A stretch of 64,000 bases of DNA from Epiperipatus broadwayi (taxonomy: Eukaryota > Onychophora > Udeonychophora > Euonychophora > Peripatidae), in NCBI GenBank assembly GCA_028023455.1, contig JAQFVV010006647.1:499576-563575 (forward strand), read 5' to 3'. The notes under the pieces were generated by a model. It was given only the letters and a program-made list of their open reading frames with translations. It ran no database searches and was not told where the DNA came from. Of this stretch, positions 34,331 through 47,187 are shown piece after piece (within the stretch, counting starts at the first letter, position 1; each line of letters starts with the position of its first letter). The position numbers and the translations under genes are program-made.

Positions 34331-37300
34331 GCACCCCAAATAAATAAATAAAAGAAATGAATTTAAATATAATATTTATTACTCATATTATAGATAAGTA
34401 ATGTTAGCTATATGGATTTGATAGCAATAAAGAAAATAAATGACATTTCTGGTACTTTGTACTTGGTGTCTAAAATTCAGCAACACTTTAAGTATGTGCG
34501 AGCTACTTAAAGTATTAAAGAACTTTAATGACCTAAAACTAATTAAAATTGAAAGGGAAATCTTAAATTAAATAGAGAGTCACTCACAAATTGTTGAGCT
34601 AAATTATAAGATAGAGCTATACTGAATGTAATTGGAATTATTTAATAATAACTACTAGGGTAGTATACGGTGGTGCCAGTGAGATATAATGCCAAGGATG
34701 GAGTGCAGTATGTTGATAGCATGACTTTATAAAGAAAACAAAATGAATGAATAATTGGGTTTGGGTAGGCAGTTCACCATTTATCCAGGACATCTCTAGT
34801 CCTTACACAGCTCAAGCCTGGACCAAACCCAGGAGCTTCAAAACTGTGGGGATGTATGCGATATAATTTCCATGCGAGACATTTATATCACACACTACTG
34901 GGAATTGTGGAGTAAATAGGGGCATGGATTTAACTGTTGATGACATTGGGAAAATAGTAAAGTAAGTTTCCACCCCACCACATTCACTAGCAATACACAA
35001 TTAAATTTAAAATATATATTCTTAATAAAAAAAAGGGCAGCTCATTAATGGTCAGAATAGCTCTCTCCAAAATTTATTATTTTAACAGCCAGCATACTCT
35101 CAATGAAACTTATATAAATAAACATAATTATTTTAATATAATTTCTGTAACATGTAAAATAAATACATTTTATAATCATATAATGAATAGGGAGGGGAAT
35201 GTATGTTTACTGTTTAATAAATTAATATGGCAACCAAGCATTTGTAAAACTTCCCTATGCAACTCGCACACACCTGAAGGGATTAATTAAAATACTTCAC
35301 ATTATAATAAGGAATTTAAATAAAACATTATACATATACATAAAAGAAAATTAACCCAAGCAGAAGTTCAACATGCATTAATAGAAAATTTAAAATAAAT
35401 ACATAAATATGAAATATAAGATAAAAGGGTAGCTATAGCTTGAAAGATTCATGAGATCTCAGGTTAACCCTTGTTACCTTACTCTGAAAGATCAGTTTGT
35501 GGGCATTTCCAACTTTGAAAATAGAGTTCTTGTGCAACTTTAATTTTCTTCAGGTTTATAGATTTGTTGGGCACCAGCAGCATTCAATATGTAGATTTCA
35601 AGAGCAGCATTATTTGGGATGATTCTCTCGGGGTTTGATAGCCCAATGACAGGACATCGGATGGTGAATGACAGGTGGCAAAGAAGGCATTTTCCAAGGG
35701 AAGACATCACCCTGCCTTTTACCCCATCATTCTAAGGTTGACTATTTCAAGAATTGATTGATAAAGTTCACTTCCCATTGAGAATCCATTAAGGTGATTT
35801 CTTTCTTTATAAATAAAATTAAGACTTAAACCAAAAAAGTAAACAGGTAAGTCTGATAACGCAAATAAGCATAGATAATCAGAAAATATGAATAATATCA
35901 GGATAATAATTATATCCGAATACAGAATAAACTCTTGCTATCACAATATGAATAAGTCTAATAATCTTTTTTAACAATAATCAATCAGCCCTATTTATAT
36001 GTTCCCTGATTATACAATTTTAACCCTGCGGTGATAAAACCCATTAACTAAAATTATTAATCAAATTGGAAAACAAGGAATGCACTTTTTAATTAAATTT
36101 TATTATACTCACATTCCCAGATTTTCCAATCCAATTTAATTAATCAAATTTGCTCGTTAACTCTGTTATCTTAATAAAAAATCTACTAGTGAAACTGGCA
36201 TCAGCATGTTAAAATTAGCCACTATTGTTCTCTTTCCCCACTCTCATTGATTTGAAAAAAATGGCATGATTTTAAAAGCTAAAGTACAAAATTTATTTAC
36301 AACTTTTTTAAAAAAATTTAATGTTTAAAATCTATTTATAAGTGATATTATTTTAAAATAAATGAAAATAAATATAATGAATGTAATATCCCTAAATAAA
36401 CAGATTTAAATAAGCAAACTTTAAACAACAAAATATTTTCATAACTCTTAAAATATTATCGTAGTATGTGTGTAGATGAGAACATGTGACCTACTTTTGT
36501 TGAATGAGTATATATGTAAATATACTCAATGGTTTAAAAATAAAACCATTAAGAAAAAATTTAATTGTTATAAAACCCATAGGTGCCCCATTAGAAATAT
36601 AAATTTAGACAGGATTTCGGTAAATATATGCAGTATGCACACAATAGGCTAAAATTAGGGTTTGAAATAAGACATGAGGGTAGGTGATAGGGAGACAAGG
36701 TGAAACTAAGATTTGCAAGGCATATCTTACTGTTTCAATATATATATTTGTTCTATCATTTTTTACCCACTCCTCCATCCCATCTAAATTTAAACTCTCA
36801 ATATTGGACTGTGTGTGTATAATAGTATTAGTTATATATATAAAAGCTTGTTAAATATGCCTCATGCACACACACTCCAATATGAGATACAATGCACTAA
36901 AAATAATTTATTAAATTTAGAATATTTAATATTTTGCGTTAATTATTATTTAGGTCAAAGTTATATAACATTTTAATTTATAAAATCTAAACTTTGTTTT
37001 TAACCTTTTAAATTTTTAAATGTATTAAAAATAGAAATTCCCCTGCTAAGTAAAATTGTAAGTCATAATGGGTGGGGAAAGACAATAGAGTACTGAGAAA
37101 TATTCCTGAAAACTTTTTAATTAGTTTTAAAGAAATATCTGCAGTATAATGAGGTCATAGGTGAAATACACAATAAAGTAAAGTAAGATATTTGGATTGA
37201 AATGACAAATGGAACATGTGCTCTTGATGCATGATTGTACCTGCAAATAATTGAGCGGACCTAAAAGGTGAACAAATACACCATGTCAGATGAATCTGAA

Positions 37301-39180
37301 AGATAGAGAGCAAGGTAGACAAAAAGTATATAAAGTCTTGTTCAAAGTAAAATAGGGGCTAATCTAATATCTAATGTCTAATCTGCCATCTGCTTTTTCA
37401 TTAAAATATATTATTTATGTATAACATTGCAATGCCTGAGTAGTTGGTGTGTGCTTTTCTCTTCTGGAGAATGGATCCCTTACTTACTTTTAAAATAAAC
37501 TGAAATTGTCTGCCATAATCCTATACTGCTGCCTAATAAACTGCTGCTTATAATGATGACCACTAAATGAACTGTTAAGGAAAAACTAATGCACCATACT
37601 TCATAAACAAGAGGATCACTCAAAAATGTGCATGTTCTGCTTAAATCAAAGGTAACCAATACCCAAAATTTTTAAGAACTTTCCTGATTTTATTCAAAAC
37701 TAAAACTCATCTTTCTAATTTGTAATATTTTAGTCATAATGTCTACTCATGTAAATCCTATTTTAAATCCACTAAACTTCTTAAAATCTGTAACTTTTAA
37801 ATGTTTAATTACTATATGATCTTTCCTTTTCTTTGGGTATCCATTTCTATTAATATTTATTTATTGATGTAATTAATTTCATGCCTCAATAATTTCTGAC
37901 CTAGCCTCTTAACTTATTTAAATGTTAGCCTTTGCCAAAATGTGCAGAGTCATTACATAACACATTTGTGATAAACTTGTCTTATATTTATAAAGCAGCT
38001 AGCTCAGGAATTATCTAGTTTTTACATTTTATAAATTATTTCTCAGATACATCTCATTTTATATTAATATGCTTTATTGTATCATCTTATAGTTTAATGA
38101 ATTATTTTAGCTTCAGAGATGCATCTAACTTTTATGATTAGTTATGAGTGTGGGTGTCCCATAATTTGTGTGGGTGAATATCTTAACTTTGCAATTATAG
38201 CTTTACCCTTTTATTATTAGTATTGATTGGTATTTATTGAATTTAACTTTATAATCAAACCAATCTCATGTTATTTGAGAGCTTGTAAGTTAATCACTCA
38301 TAAATGTGGGCCTTGGGAGTGAGTCATCATTTATTAGCAATTAAATATATAAAGTGTTCTATTATCAAAAAATAAGTGTTATTATTGAGTGATGTCAAAT
38401 TTTTTTCTTATTTAAAACCAGGGAAATCACTGGGTACCATGTGTTTAAACATATCATTCCGCTCCATGCAGAAGGGCATAGTTCAAAGTACTCCCATGGA
38501 AAGCTGAATCTGTCACGCAGTTAGTAGTAACAGTGGCAGAAGTTCCCACACACCCGGACTTATGATTATGACTGGTCTTGTAGGGTCCCCAGCAGAAAGC
38601 CTGACCATGAGTTTATATTTCCGTTGTGGCTTGCATCTCAAAATTCATTCCATTATTATTTTACGGCATCTCTATCAATACCACCTCTCGTCAGTCAATT
38701 GTTTATTTTATTTTCTGCTTATGATTTCATTACTCAAGCCTCCCACATTATCTGCCCTCCAATAACAGGCCCTCATTAGAATTAATCATGTAAATAAAAC
38801 TTTATATATAATCTATTTTTGGGATAAATAAATTCACAACTGTATATCTCATTCAAGTTTACCTCACATGATGGCTAATGTATTTAGTCTTGGGCATGAA
38901 ATAAGGGCTTGCTTCCATTAAATACCCAAAGGGACAGGTCGAATGATTAATGCTTTATTAATGTAAACTTATGCCATATTAGGAGTATTGACTAAGATCA
39001 AACTCCAAGTTTGTAAATAGTTTTATATCAATATTAAATATAGTTTAATTATATCTACATCTTCATGTCTATTTCCTAATGCCTTATAGCCATAGTGTCT
39101 CATGCCGAAATAATTTAAATGTAATAAGATCATTCATTAAATTAGTAATAATATTAGTTGTAATAGAATTAGTTAGAGTC
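34331..39180. other. Long stretch without recognisable gene
   Basis: I find no ORF with conserved motifs on either strand. Local features are a hairpin at 36797-36890, a perfect short one near 36507 (gagtatatatgtaaatatactc) and a palindromic ttggaaaa...ttttccaa pair around 36068/36125. The less AT-rich segments at 34660-35000 and 35440-35800 look like old repeats. Confidence 0.4.
36797..36890. repeat. Hairpin with TG/CA arms
   Basis: ctcaatattggactgtgtgtgt at the left pairs with acacacacactccaatatgag at the right around a 50-base loop. Confidence 0.65.
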
Positions 39181-39838
39181 TCTTGCATCTCCCTGACCTC
39201 CATGGCCTAAAAGATGTTGTAAATGTGGTGAAAAGTACATTATCCCTTAGTTATATGTTGTGTAATCAATCCACTAGATTTGAACTCAGCATTGCAGGCC
39301 CTGAACCCACTGTAGTGCTGCTTTTCGACTGTAGTGGAAGGAAGATGTACCTTGTTAATGGGATATATGAATATGGTCTGGCTAATTGAAGAGTGCTGGT
39401 TCAGCATCAAATGCACATCTTGGGGATCAGATCTGGTTACATTTTTATGATTGCATCTCTTCACAAGGTATTAAAAGTGGATAGAAACCACTCCCTACCT
39501 TGTGTGAGAGTGGTGTAGTAAAAATGAAACTGAAAAAATATTAGTCATTATTGGATAATCTCTAGTTTAATGAAAAACTAATAAAAATTATTAAGATAAA
39601 ATACAACTATTAAAAATCTTTTTCAAACTACATGCATATTTCAAGAATTTCTACTAAAAGCACTCCATCCAAGTTTAATTCTATAATTACTTTCATCCAT
39701 TATTTTTCAAACTTTTACTAATCTCAGGAAGAAATTGGTAATTGTTAACTTTTCCTAATTCATGATTATCAATTTATTTATTTTTATCTGAAAAAAATTA
39801 TTGAATATTACCTTAGTCTTTAATATATATATATATAT

Positions 39839-41994
39839 TGTACTGGACATTCAATCTATTCTGACACAGAGGGCGCCACCAGAGCATTACGTATCAGGAA
39901 AATTTATTTACTGTGATCAGAATAGATGATGATGATGGTTTGTACTGACTAAACTGAGGGAGAAACAAGAAATCTTAAAATTGTTTAGACAATTGAGAAG
40001 TAAAAGCACAAAGACAAATGTCAGCCAAATTAAGTTTAAACACATTTCAAAAATTTTATTCAGAAAAGAATAACATATAAGAAAAGTTTATAAGTTAACA
40101 ATTAGGATTAGCTCAGGCATCTACCAGAAAGACTAAACGCATTGCTCTGGAAGACCTACTGATTTTCTAATAATGAATTATAAAAGGGAGGAAGCAATTT
40201 CATTCAGCAGAGAATTCACCCAAACATTGGTTTTCACTTTCAGATACTTAAACAATACGTTCTTGAAATAAATCAACGAAACCAGTGCCGGCAAACTTTT
40301 GAGGCCCATGAAACGTGTCGGACCATGAATGTCATGTGTCAGTAGAAGCTGAACCTATTACTACATTTAAAATAAAGGTGATTTATTTACCTCAAGAACA
40401 ACCGAAAAATATGATTGAAAATGAAAGGAAAACAAACAATTAAAACTGGCGAATCCCCAACCAAACGGTTGGCCAAAACTAATAATAATTAAAGGTCTCA
40501 ATAGGAGACAGAAATCATTAGAAACCCAGTTACATCTAACCCAGCAATTAAAGAAAATGAATTACAAATAATTATAATTAAGAATTAAATTTATGACACA
40601 AGTTCTGAGTACACGCTCTGATAAATTTAAAGCACACGTAAATATAAAATAATTCTATTGGAGAGTGCACATGAGTATGAAAATATTAAAGCTTTAAATA
40701 CTTTAGCAGTGAAAGTCTCTCTCACCTGTAATTTACAAAAAGGGATAAATATTGTTTTCCTGCTGGCAACTTATAAAATTAAAAAGCAAAAACAATTATA
40801 GTTTCCACTTTCAGAGATATATGAAATGAAGGCTATGAAAATAAAGTCACCAGGAAAAAGATTTGGTGGTTTGCAAAAGCACAAACACAGTATTTAAAAT
40901 TAATTATGGACTACTAAAATAATTACAGGTAAGCATTTAAAATATACACGACTGCTAAAGCATGTATAAAAAAAAGTTAGGCATATAAATATAAAAACTC
41001 ACTCGTCACTCTCCAATAAACAAAATTTGAAAGCAAATTTGGAATCTTAAAACTAAGATTCCAAGACACACTACAAAATACAGGAAAACACAATAAATAT
41101 TAAGTATGAGGCTAAATATTACTGATGAATACAGATTTATACTTAGATTGAGCAGAGATTTAATGAAAATAAATTTACCCTGGGAAGAATAAAAGAAAAT
41201 TTTAGCTTACGTTAATGTACAGTTCAAGTAGAGTGCGCACTATTATTCTAGTTCATTTTCAGGTTCTTTGACAATGGCAAGGTAGGTGTAAAGAGGTTCC
41301 GGCTTCTTCTAGAGGTTTATGGCATTACTGGAGCAGATTTGGAAGTTAGGGATCCATCCTTTGTTAAGTTAGCACACCATTCTGATGATGACAACATGTA
41401 CAGTATTTGACATCTGCAAATTTTTTTTTGAAGAAATTAAATGTCTCTACTGCTACCAAAACTCTGGATCTCAACAGGCTGCAATCAAAGTAGTAAAAAC
41501 AATTCTGATTTTCACTTGGGTAACTAACTCTCCAAATTTCAGAGCTATTTATACCTAGCTCCATTTACCGTGAAACACTTTCCTTGTTGTTGAATTCTAT
41601 GCCTAAGGCAGGGAAAATATTAATCTCCAGCTCAATATAATCTAAGAATTCTACCCAGGGATTATTGAAATGAAAACAACTACATAAAAATCAAATCTCC
41701 GCTTTTAGAATTAATTTACAATAATTAAAATAAAAGCAACAGGAATGTAATTAGCTAGCCAGCTTGTTTTTAAATCACATTGATTTAAAAAAAAGTAAAA
41801 ACAAGTGGTATAAGAAAACTATTTTAAAAACAATAAAATGATCTATTTTAAATATAAACGAGTAGGGGTTTTAATGCACATACTCTTTTTAATAATTAAA
41901 ATCTTTTTTTTCTTTTAACTTTAGAAACTTAATGAAATTAAAAAGTTTTTAATTTTGGCAGTAAAACCTTTGAATCAGATGTCAATCCGGTTCA
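39839..41994 (-). mobile_element. Solo-LTR-like element (2.16 kb) inside the RTE-like LINE
   Basis: Bounded by TGTACTGGAC and CCGGTTCA on the plus strand, so TG...CA on either strand, and by (TA)n on both sides. Reverse-complement relative of 12466-15066. It contains no ORF. The LINE reading resumes on its other side, which proves that it is an insertion and fixes its ends. Minus-strand orientation is taken from the TATA box. Confidence 0.75.
41545..41553 (-). promoter_or_regulatory. TATA-like box of the LTR-like element
   Basis: TATAAATAG on the minus strand in the context ggagctaggtataaatagct; equivalent to the box at 12928 in the other copy. Confidence 0.4.
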
Positions 41995-42493
41995 ATATAT
42001 ATATATATATAACTTTGATCTAATACCTTTTGCAATATTTACTAAAGCCCTGAAGCATTATTTGCAAAAACAATTACATCATTTGCAAAATCCAAATGAT
42101 TTTAAATAATCTTCATTCATTTTTACTTCCTTAGCTTTGCATTTTAATCCACAATATATTTCTTGTACAGCTGCTATAAAAGTTTTAGAGATATGAAATC
42201 ACCTTATTATACACACTTTTTGATGTTAATCATCTTAGTCTCACCATATAATTTAATTACTGATAATATAATTTGACAAATGTTTTCCAGAATATGACAC
42301 TATCATTAAATCTATATTTTTATGATCCAATACTTTATTCCTTGTAAAAATATTTATAGAATCAAATACCTTTTTATAATCTACAAATATATTGGCAATT
42401 CACATTATTTGGTCCTTTCTATAAATTTCCTCTGTACTTGGATATGATTTACTATAATAAAACCATTTTAAAATCCAGTTATTCTTAAACTAC

Positions 42494-42806
42494 CAAAAAC
42501 AACTCATGATCCCCAGTTCTTATACTTTGACAGTAGTCACAGTAATCAATGGATGGTAGAAATTTTTCTGTCAAAATTCCTATCTAGGTTCTACTCTTCC
42601 AATATGTATTAAATTCAATGATCTTGATGTACAGCTCTTTGCTCTAAGGCTCATCACTGATGAATGACACAAGCTAGAAACTAGTCTAGAAATATTGATT
42701 GAGTAGGCACTAGATAGGGATTTTGATGCACAAACTTTCCATGCATCCATTGACCTATGGCTTGTAATGGCTGGCATTTCTGTGTAGAAAAGATTGATAC
42801 TGTTTT
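42494..42806. mobile_element. Fold-back MITE, family 1 (decayed copy)
   Basis: Matches the 8820 copy through 'acagtaatcaatgga', 'ctcatcactgatgaatg', 'aagctagaaactagtct', 'gagtaggcactagataggga' and 'catgcatccattga'. Termini are degraded. It lies within the RT region of the RTE-like LINE. Confidence 0.7.
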
Positions 42807-45071
42807 ACTAGCTTATTCTTCTGATTGATTTAAATTGAAACTTTGCTGTAGATAAGTTGTAATTATTTTGATAAAAATGTTTGTATAGGATTAAATTTTT
42901 ATCATCTTTTTAAAATTGCAATATTACTACTGCATTTATTCAATCATTTGGCATATCATTATTATTTCAACATTTGGTGTACAACTTTGTCAACAATTTT
43001 CCTATTTCTCCACCTGTTCTTTTAAAATATCACTAACATTTTTAACCACTTTGAGGAGTATTTTTTTCTCATAGTTTTAATTGCATATGTTGTAGCTTGA
43101 TTTAAATTGCTGCACAATTAAAAAGATGTAATAACAAAAATGGCTATTTTATCTTCTTGTTCTTTATTAGTACAGAATTCTTTGCAACTCTTCTACACAT
43201 TTCATGACAACATCTCTTTTTTAATAATAGTTTCTTACATCTTTTTTTGTTATAGTAGAAACAACTTTTTCCCCAATAGTAAGATTGTTTTATACTTTGG
43301 GAATTGTATTATTTCATACAGCTTTTTCACCAATTCACAATTATATTTTCTAGGATCATTATTAATTCATTTTTGCAAGGTTTTACAACATTCTAGATAT
43401 TCAATTCATTTTAATGGATCAGTTTTTAACATTTTCATATTCTTTCTTCTCATCATAAATTTTCTTGTTTCAGTGAAACTGTACTGATAAGTTGCTACTC
43501 TATTCTACTGGTTATCATTGTCACAGGTCTTAATAAAGTGTTAGTTATCTTCTTATTGATTGCAGGAAAGTCTTAATTGGCTTCAAAATCCGTTAATATT
43601 TTAAAATGATTTGAAAGTTGTAATTTAAATGTATTGGAATTTTTCTGAAGGTTAGGGATATTAACTGTTAATATTGTCTTTCTTAATTTGTATTCATACT
43701 TATCTTATATCACACTAGTTGATGATCATTTCCTATGAAGAATCTATTAAAAACATTATATTCCCAAAATTCTGTTAGTCAAAATATAATCCAGTTCTGA
43801 TGTATTTTTACTGGAATGCTTCCATAATTCATTACCAGTTAGTATTTCTTCTTTAAGAAAGAATTCAGTAATTTTTTTTCTGTTTTTCTGCAAACTCCAC
43901 AATTCTGAATTCTCTTTTTTTCTATTACCACACCCATATTTACTCACAAAACTTTTATTTTTTATTAATTTATCAATTGCAGTATTAAAGTCCCTCATAA
44001 CATGACAATGTTGTTTGGTGTGATCAATTATCCTGATTTAAAGCACTTTGCACATCCATATAAAAATCGGTTCCTTTTTTTTTTATCACAAGGGAAACTT
44101 CTGGATTATTAATCTAAATTATTTGCATTTGGTACTTCCCCTTAACTTGTAACAGCTAAACTTCCCACTCTGTCTGATGCACCATCATTCTTCACAATGT
44201 TGTTCTTCTACTTTTTAATTATAATAAATATTTTTTCATTTGTGTTTCCAATGTCTATACTCAATAGCAAAGTACATTCCACTTTTTAAATCAGTTGTTT
44301 TTCACTTTTTCTTTTAACTTTACAAAGTCCAACAATCTGTCATTGTAGGAACTGGAAAAAGTAAGAGAGCTATTTTAATCTTTCAACTTGAAAGTGATCT
44401 GCAGTTGTGAATATCTAAATAAAAGATTATTATTGAATGGTAACTTATCTACATATGGAATAGATGTGAATTTTTTGAAACAACTGTTGTCTCATCTTTT
44501 TAATTGGATCCAGTTTCTTATAAATATGTTATAAAAAAATAAGCAAAAATCATTCACACAGACATTTATCATGACTTGAAGAAAACTCAACTGATATTTC
44601 TGTTAAAAACGGTTACGGCGTTTGATTCAGTGATAAGCCATTAATTTACCTTTCTGGCTAATGTGTATTGATGAGCAACCCATCGGTGTACTAAATGAAT
44701 AATACGTAGAATAACAACTGCACCTATGGAGTATATATTAGAAATTTGCCCTGCCTGATTTTTTTAAAGCCTCAAAGAAGAATCAAAGGCTTTTCTTTCA
44801 GTTAACTTCTTTCAGCAGTCATAAAGACATTATTAAATTTTATAATTAAATATATAAAATATATTTATTATTAAGGATTAAAGCATTCACTGTTATATAT
44901 ATATAACTTTGGTTATTATAATAAAATTATTAAATGTTATACATTAATCATCTAATTTTTACGTTCTTCCATATAAATGTCGTATAACTAGATTACGATT
45001 ATGACCCTCTGTTAGATAGCGATTCTGTTCTCTGCCGTCTGATGTTGTTATTTGCTTAACTTTTTATATGT

Positions 45072-45558
45072 AAGGGATTCAAACTCAGACTTTCACATGA
45101 CCCTCAACTCTCCATGCCATCTCATATTGCTGACCTATCTGATCATACACATGTTGAAAAGCTAAATAATCACCAATATATGTATTTCATGCTAAACCAG
45201 TAATCTTCAGTTGGTTCAGATTACTATCTCCACATATATATATATATAATCAGTGCTCAGCTTGAACGTTCCATCATCAGATTTTCAATGAAATGGATGG
45301 CTGAAGAGTTGTGGGTTGGAGTAGTTTGAAGCCTGTCCATTAAAGTATGAATATTGGCTATCGTAATATAAAGCTGAGCACTGATTGTATATATGTGTGG
45401 AGATAGAAATCTAGACCCACTGACGATTGCTGGTTTAGCATGAAATACGTATATTGGTGATTATTTATCTTTTCAGCATGTGCATGATCAAGTGGGTCAG
45501 CAATACGAGATGGCATGGAGAGTTGAGGGTCGTGTGAATGTCTGAGTTCGAATCCCTT
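45072..45558. mobile_element. Fold-back element made of two inverted tRNA-related arms
   Basis: Arms 45072-45263 and 45372-45558 are inverted copies (aagggattcaaactcagact ... gagttcgaatccctt at the outside; aatcagtgctcagct ... agctgagcactgatt at the inside) around a 108-bp centre. The outer right end is a good box B, GAGTTCGAATCCC. Partial copies lie at 17909 and 29.4-30.1 kb. It looks like a SINE dimer in inverted orientation or a MITE that captured tRNA-like sequence. Confidence 0.7.
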
Positions 45559-47129
45559 ATATATTACATTATATATATGCAGGTGTGAGTAAGCCTGTAC
45601 ATTGTATTAATTTAACTTCTTATAATAAAACAAAAAAATAACTGACACGATAGTATACAATACATATATAACAAGTAGATTAAAAAGAATTTTTTGATGA
45701 GTGTGAATGTGCGCGTATATGTATAGGCACATGCAGGAGTTTTAATGCTAAGAATGAAAAGATTAAGGATTCTAATTTACAGAGCGTAGTGAGTTGAGTT
45801 AAAATAGATTGTTTCTGCTTAATTAATGCAGATCCATTCTATTAACTTCTATTTAAATCAGATTAATTGTGATCTATTATCATAGCATTAGAAGCAAGAA
45901 CTAATACATTATGACAAAAGGAAATTATTCATTTACTATAGCTGTTACTATGGCCACAGTTTAAAACAAAAATTGATTTGCTAAAAAGACACCTATTATT
46001 TTTATTCTGCAATAAAAATTGATTGTCTGAAAGTTCATAAAAGGCTTCATTCTCAAACATATTGTTTCCCCAAGAGAGAAATGGAGCAGAGACGGAATGA
46101 ATTTTAATAGCTTAGAGCTAAAAATATTATCTGCATTGAATTCTGCAAAGAATATACATTATAATAAGCAAATGAAATTGATTATTTAAATAAGCAGAAC
46201 ACGTCTGTATTTATATATAAGTACGTATGTTTTGTGTATATGTGAAAACATTTAATGCAACATATACATATTAACAACATACGCTTCAAATTTAGGAGAA
46301 AACATTAATTATAATTCCCCAAAATATACAATTGTTATGATTGAATAGAAAATTGCGCAAAGTTAAAAAGTGAAAATGTCTCGCACGATATGAAGAACAT
46401 GTACACATATATGTACATATTTGAAGTCTATAAATAAAAAAGATATAAATAGCTTTTAAATAATCGCAGTGAGGTAAAGATCTTACAAAAAGCCCCCACC
46501 CCATAAAGTAGTTTAATTAAAGTGTAACAATTTCTAATTTAGTGAACAATGCTTAATAATAATTTTTATGTAGCTCTATCTATTTGTACATTTTATTAAT
46601 ATGTTTTTCCAGAAAAGTATTAATAATGTTTTTTTTTATTGCTTTAATGTTGTATTTAATGTTGTATTTAATGTTGTTTAATGAGTTATTAGTTATTCCA
46701 TTTGCTGTATTGCTTTAGTTTGTATATATTTAATGTTATTATATCTATATACTGAATAAGACTAATGCTATACTTTCAGAGTCACGTGAGTAGGTTCCAA
46801 GTTTGGAGTGATATGTAACTGACTAGTTTTTGTTTGTAGATGAATTAACCGATTACCTATCTAGAATCTTTAAACGTTTAAAGGAATGTAGTTCAATTTA
46901 TTTAATTTCTAATCTAATTTTAAGTATTTAATTATGTAATTTGATACTGGCATATAATTTAATTTTGAATTAACGTCAATGCACCAGGTATCATTTAGAA
47001 TTTAAATGAAATGACATTTTTCTTTATCACTGCAAAGTTAGTATAATTCTAACCCAAAGAAAGAAGAATCACTGATTTTGAACTATTTTATGTTAGCAAG
47101 TGCTGCTATTATTATTATTTTTACTGCTG
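45559..47129. other. No gene recognised
   Basis: AT-rich. A short tandem repeat of about 13 bp (atttaatgttgt-type) is at 46645-46682. The last few hundred bases may be the 5' leader of the LINE that follows. Confidence 0.4.
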
Positions 47130-47187
47130 TACTGTGGGAGACACACCATGGGCTTTAAGCAGTGGTGTTATATTTGACAAACAGCCA

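Larger units (their letters stand above)
39540..44350 (-). pseudogene. RTE-like LINE relic, split by two later insertions
   Basis: Read on the minus strand. Endonuclease region (44.3-43.75 kb): FYMDVQSALNQ, then MRDFNTAID, SKYGCGNRKKENSELW and SELDYILTNR, matching APE-type endonucleases of RTE-like LINEs (GDFN, YGLGxRNExG, IDYIL). Linker (43.5-43.25 kb): TETRKFMMRRKKEYEN, RKYNCELVKK. RT motif A at about 42353-42387 reads FVDYKKVFDSI; motif C at about 42055-42090 reads FANDVIVFAN, where the usual FADD has an Asn in place of the first Asp. The ORF resumes beyond 39839 with HELGKVNNYQFLPEI and RIKLGWSAFSRN, the usual RTE C-terminal strings. Many stops and frameshifts: old and dead. A MITE (42494-42806) and a solo-LTR-like element (39839-41994) interrupt it. 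Confidence 0.7.

Noticed and set aside
34812-35000. 62-codon minus-strand ORF
   Set aside because: Reasonable composition, but no motif, splice sites or repeat partner that I could recognise.
43140-43487. 115-codon plus-strand hydrophobic ORF
   Set aside because: It is the antisense shadow of the RTE-like LINE linker, which reads as a known LINE pattern on the minus strand.
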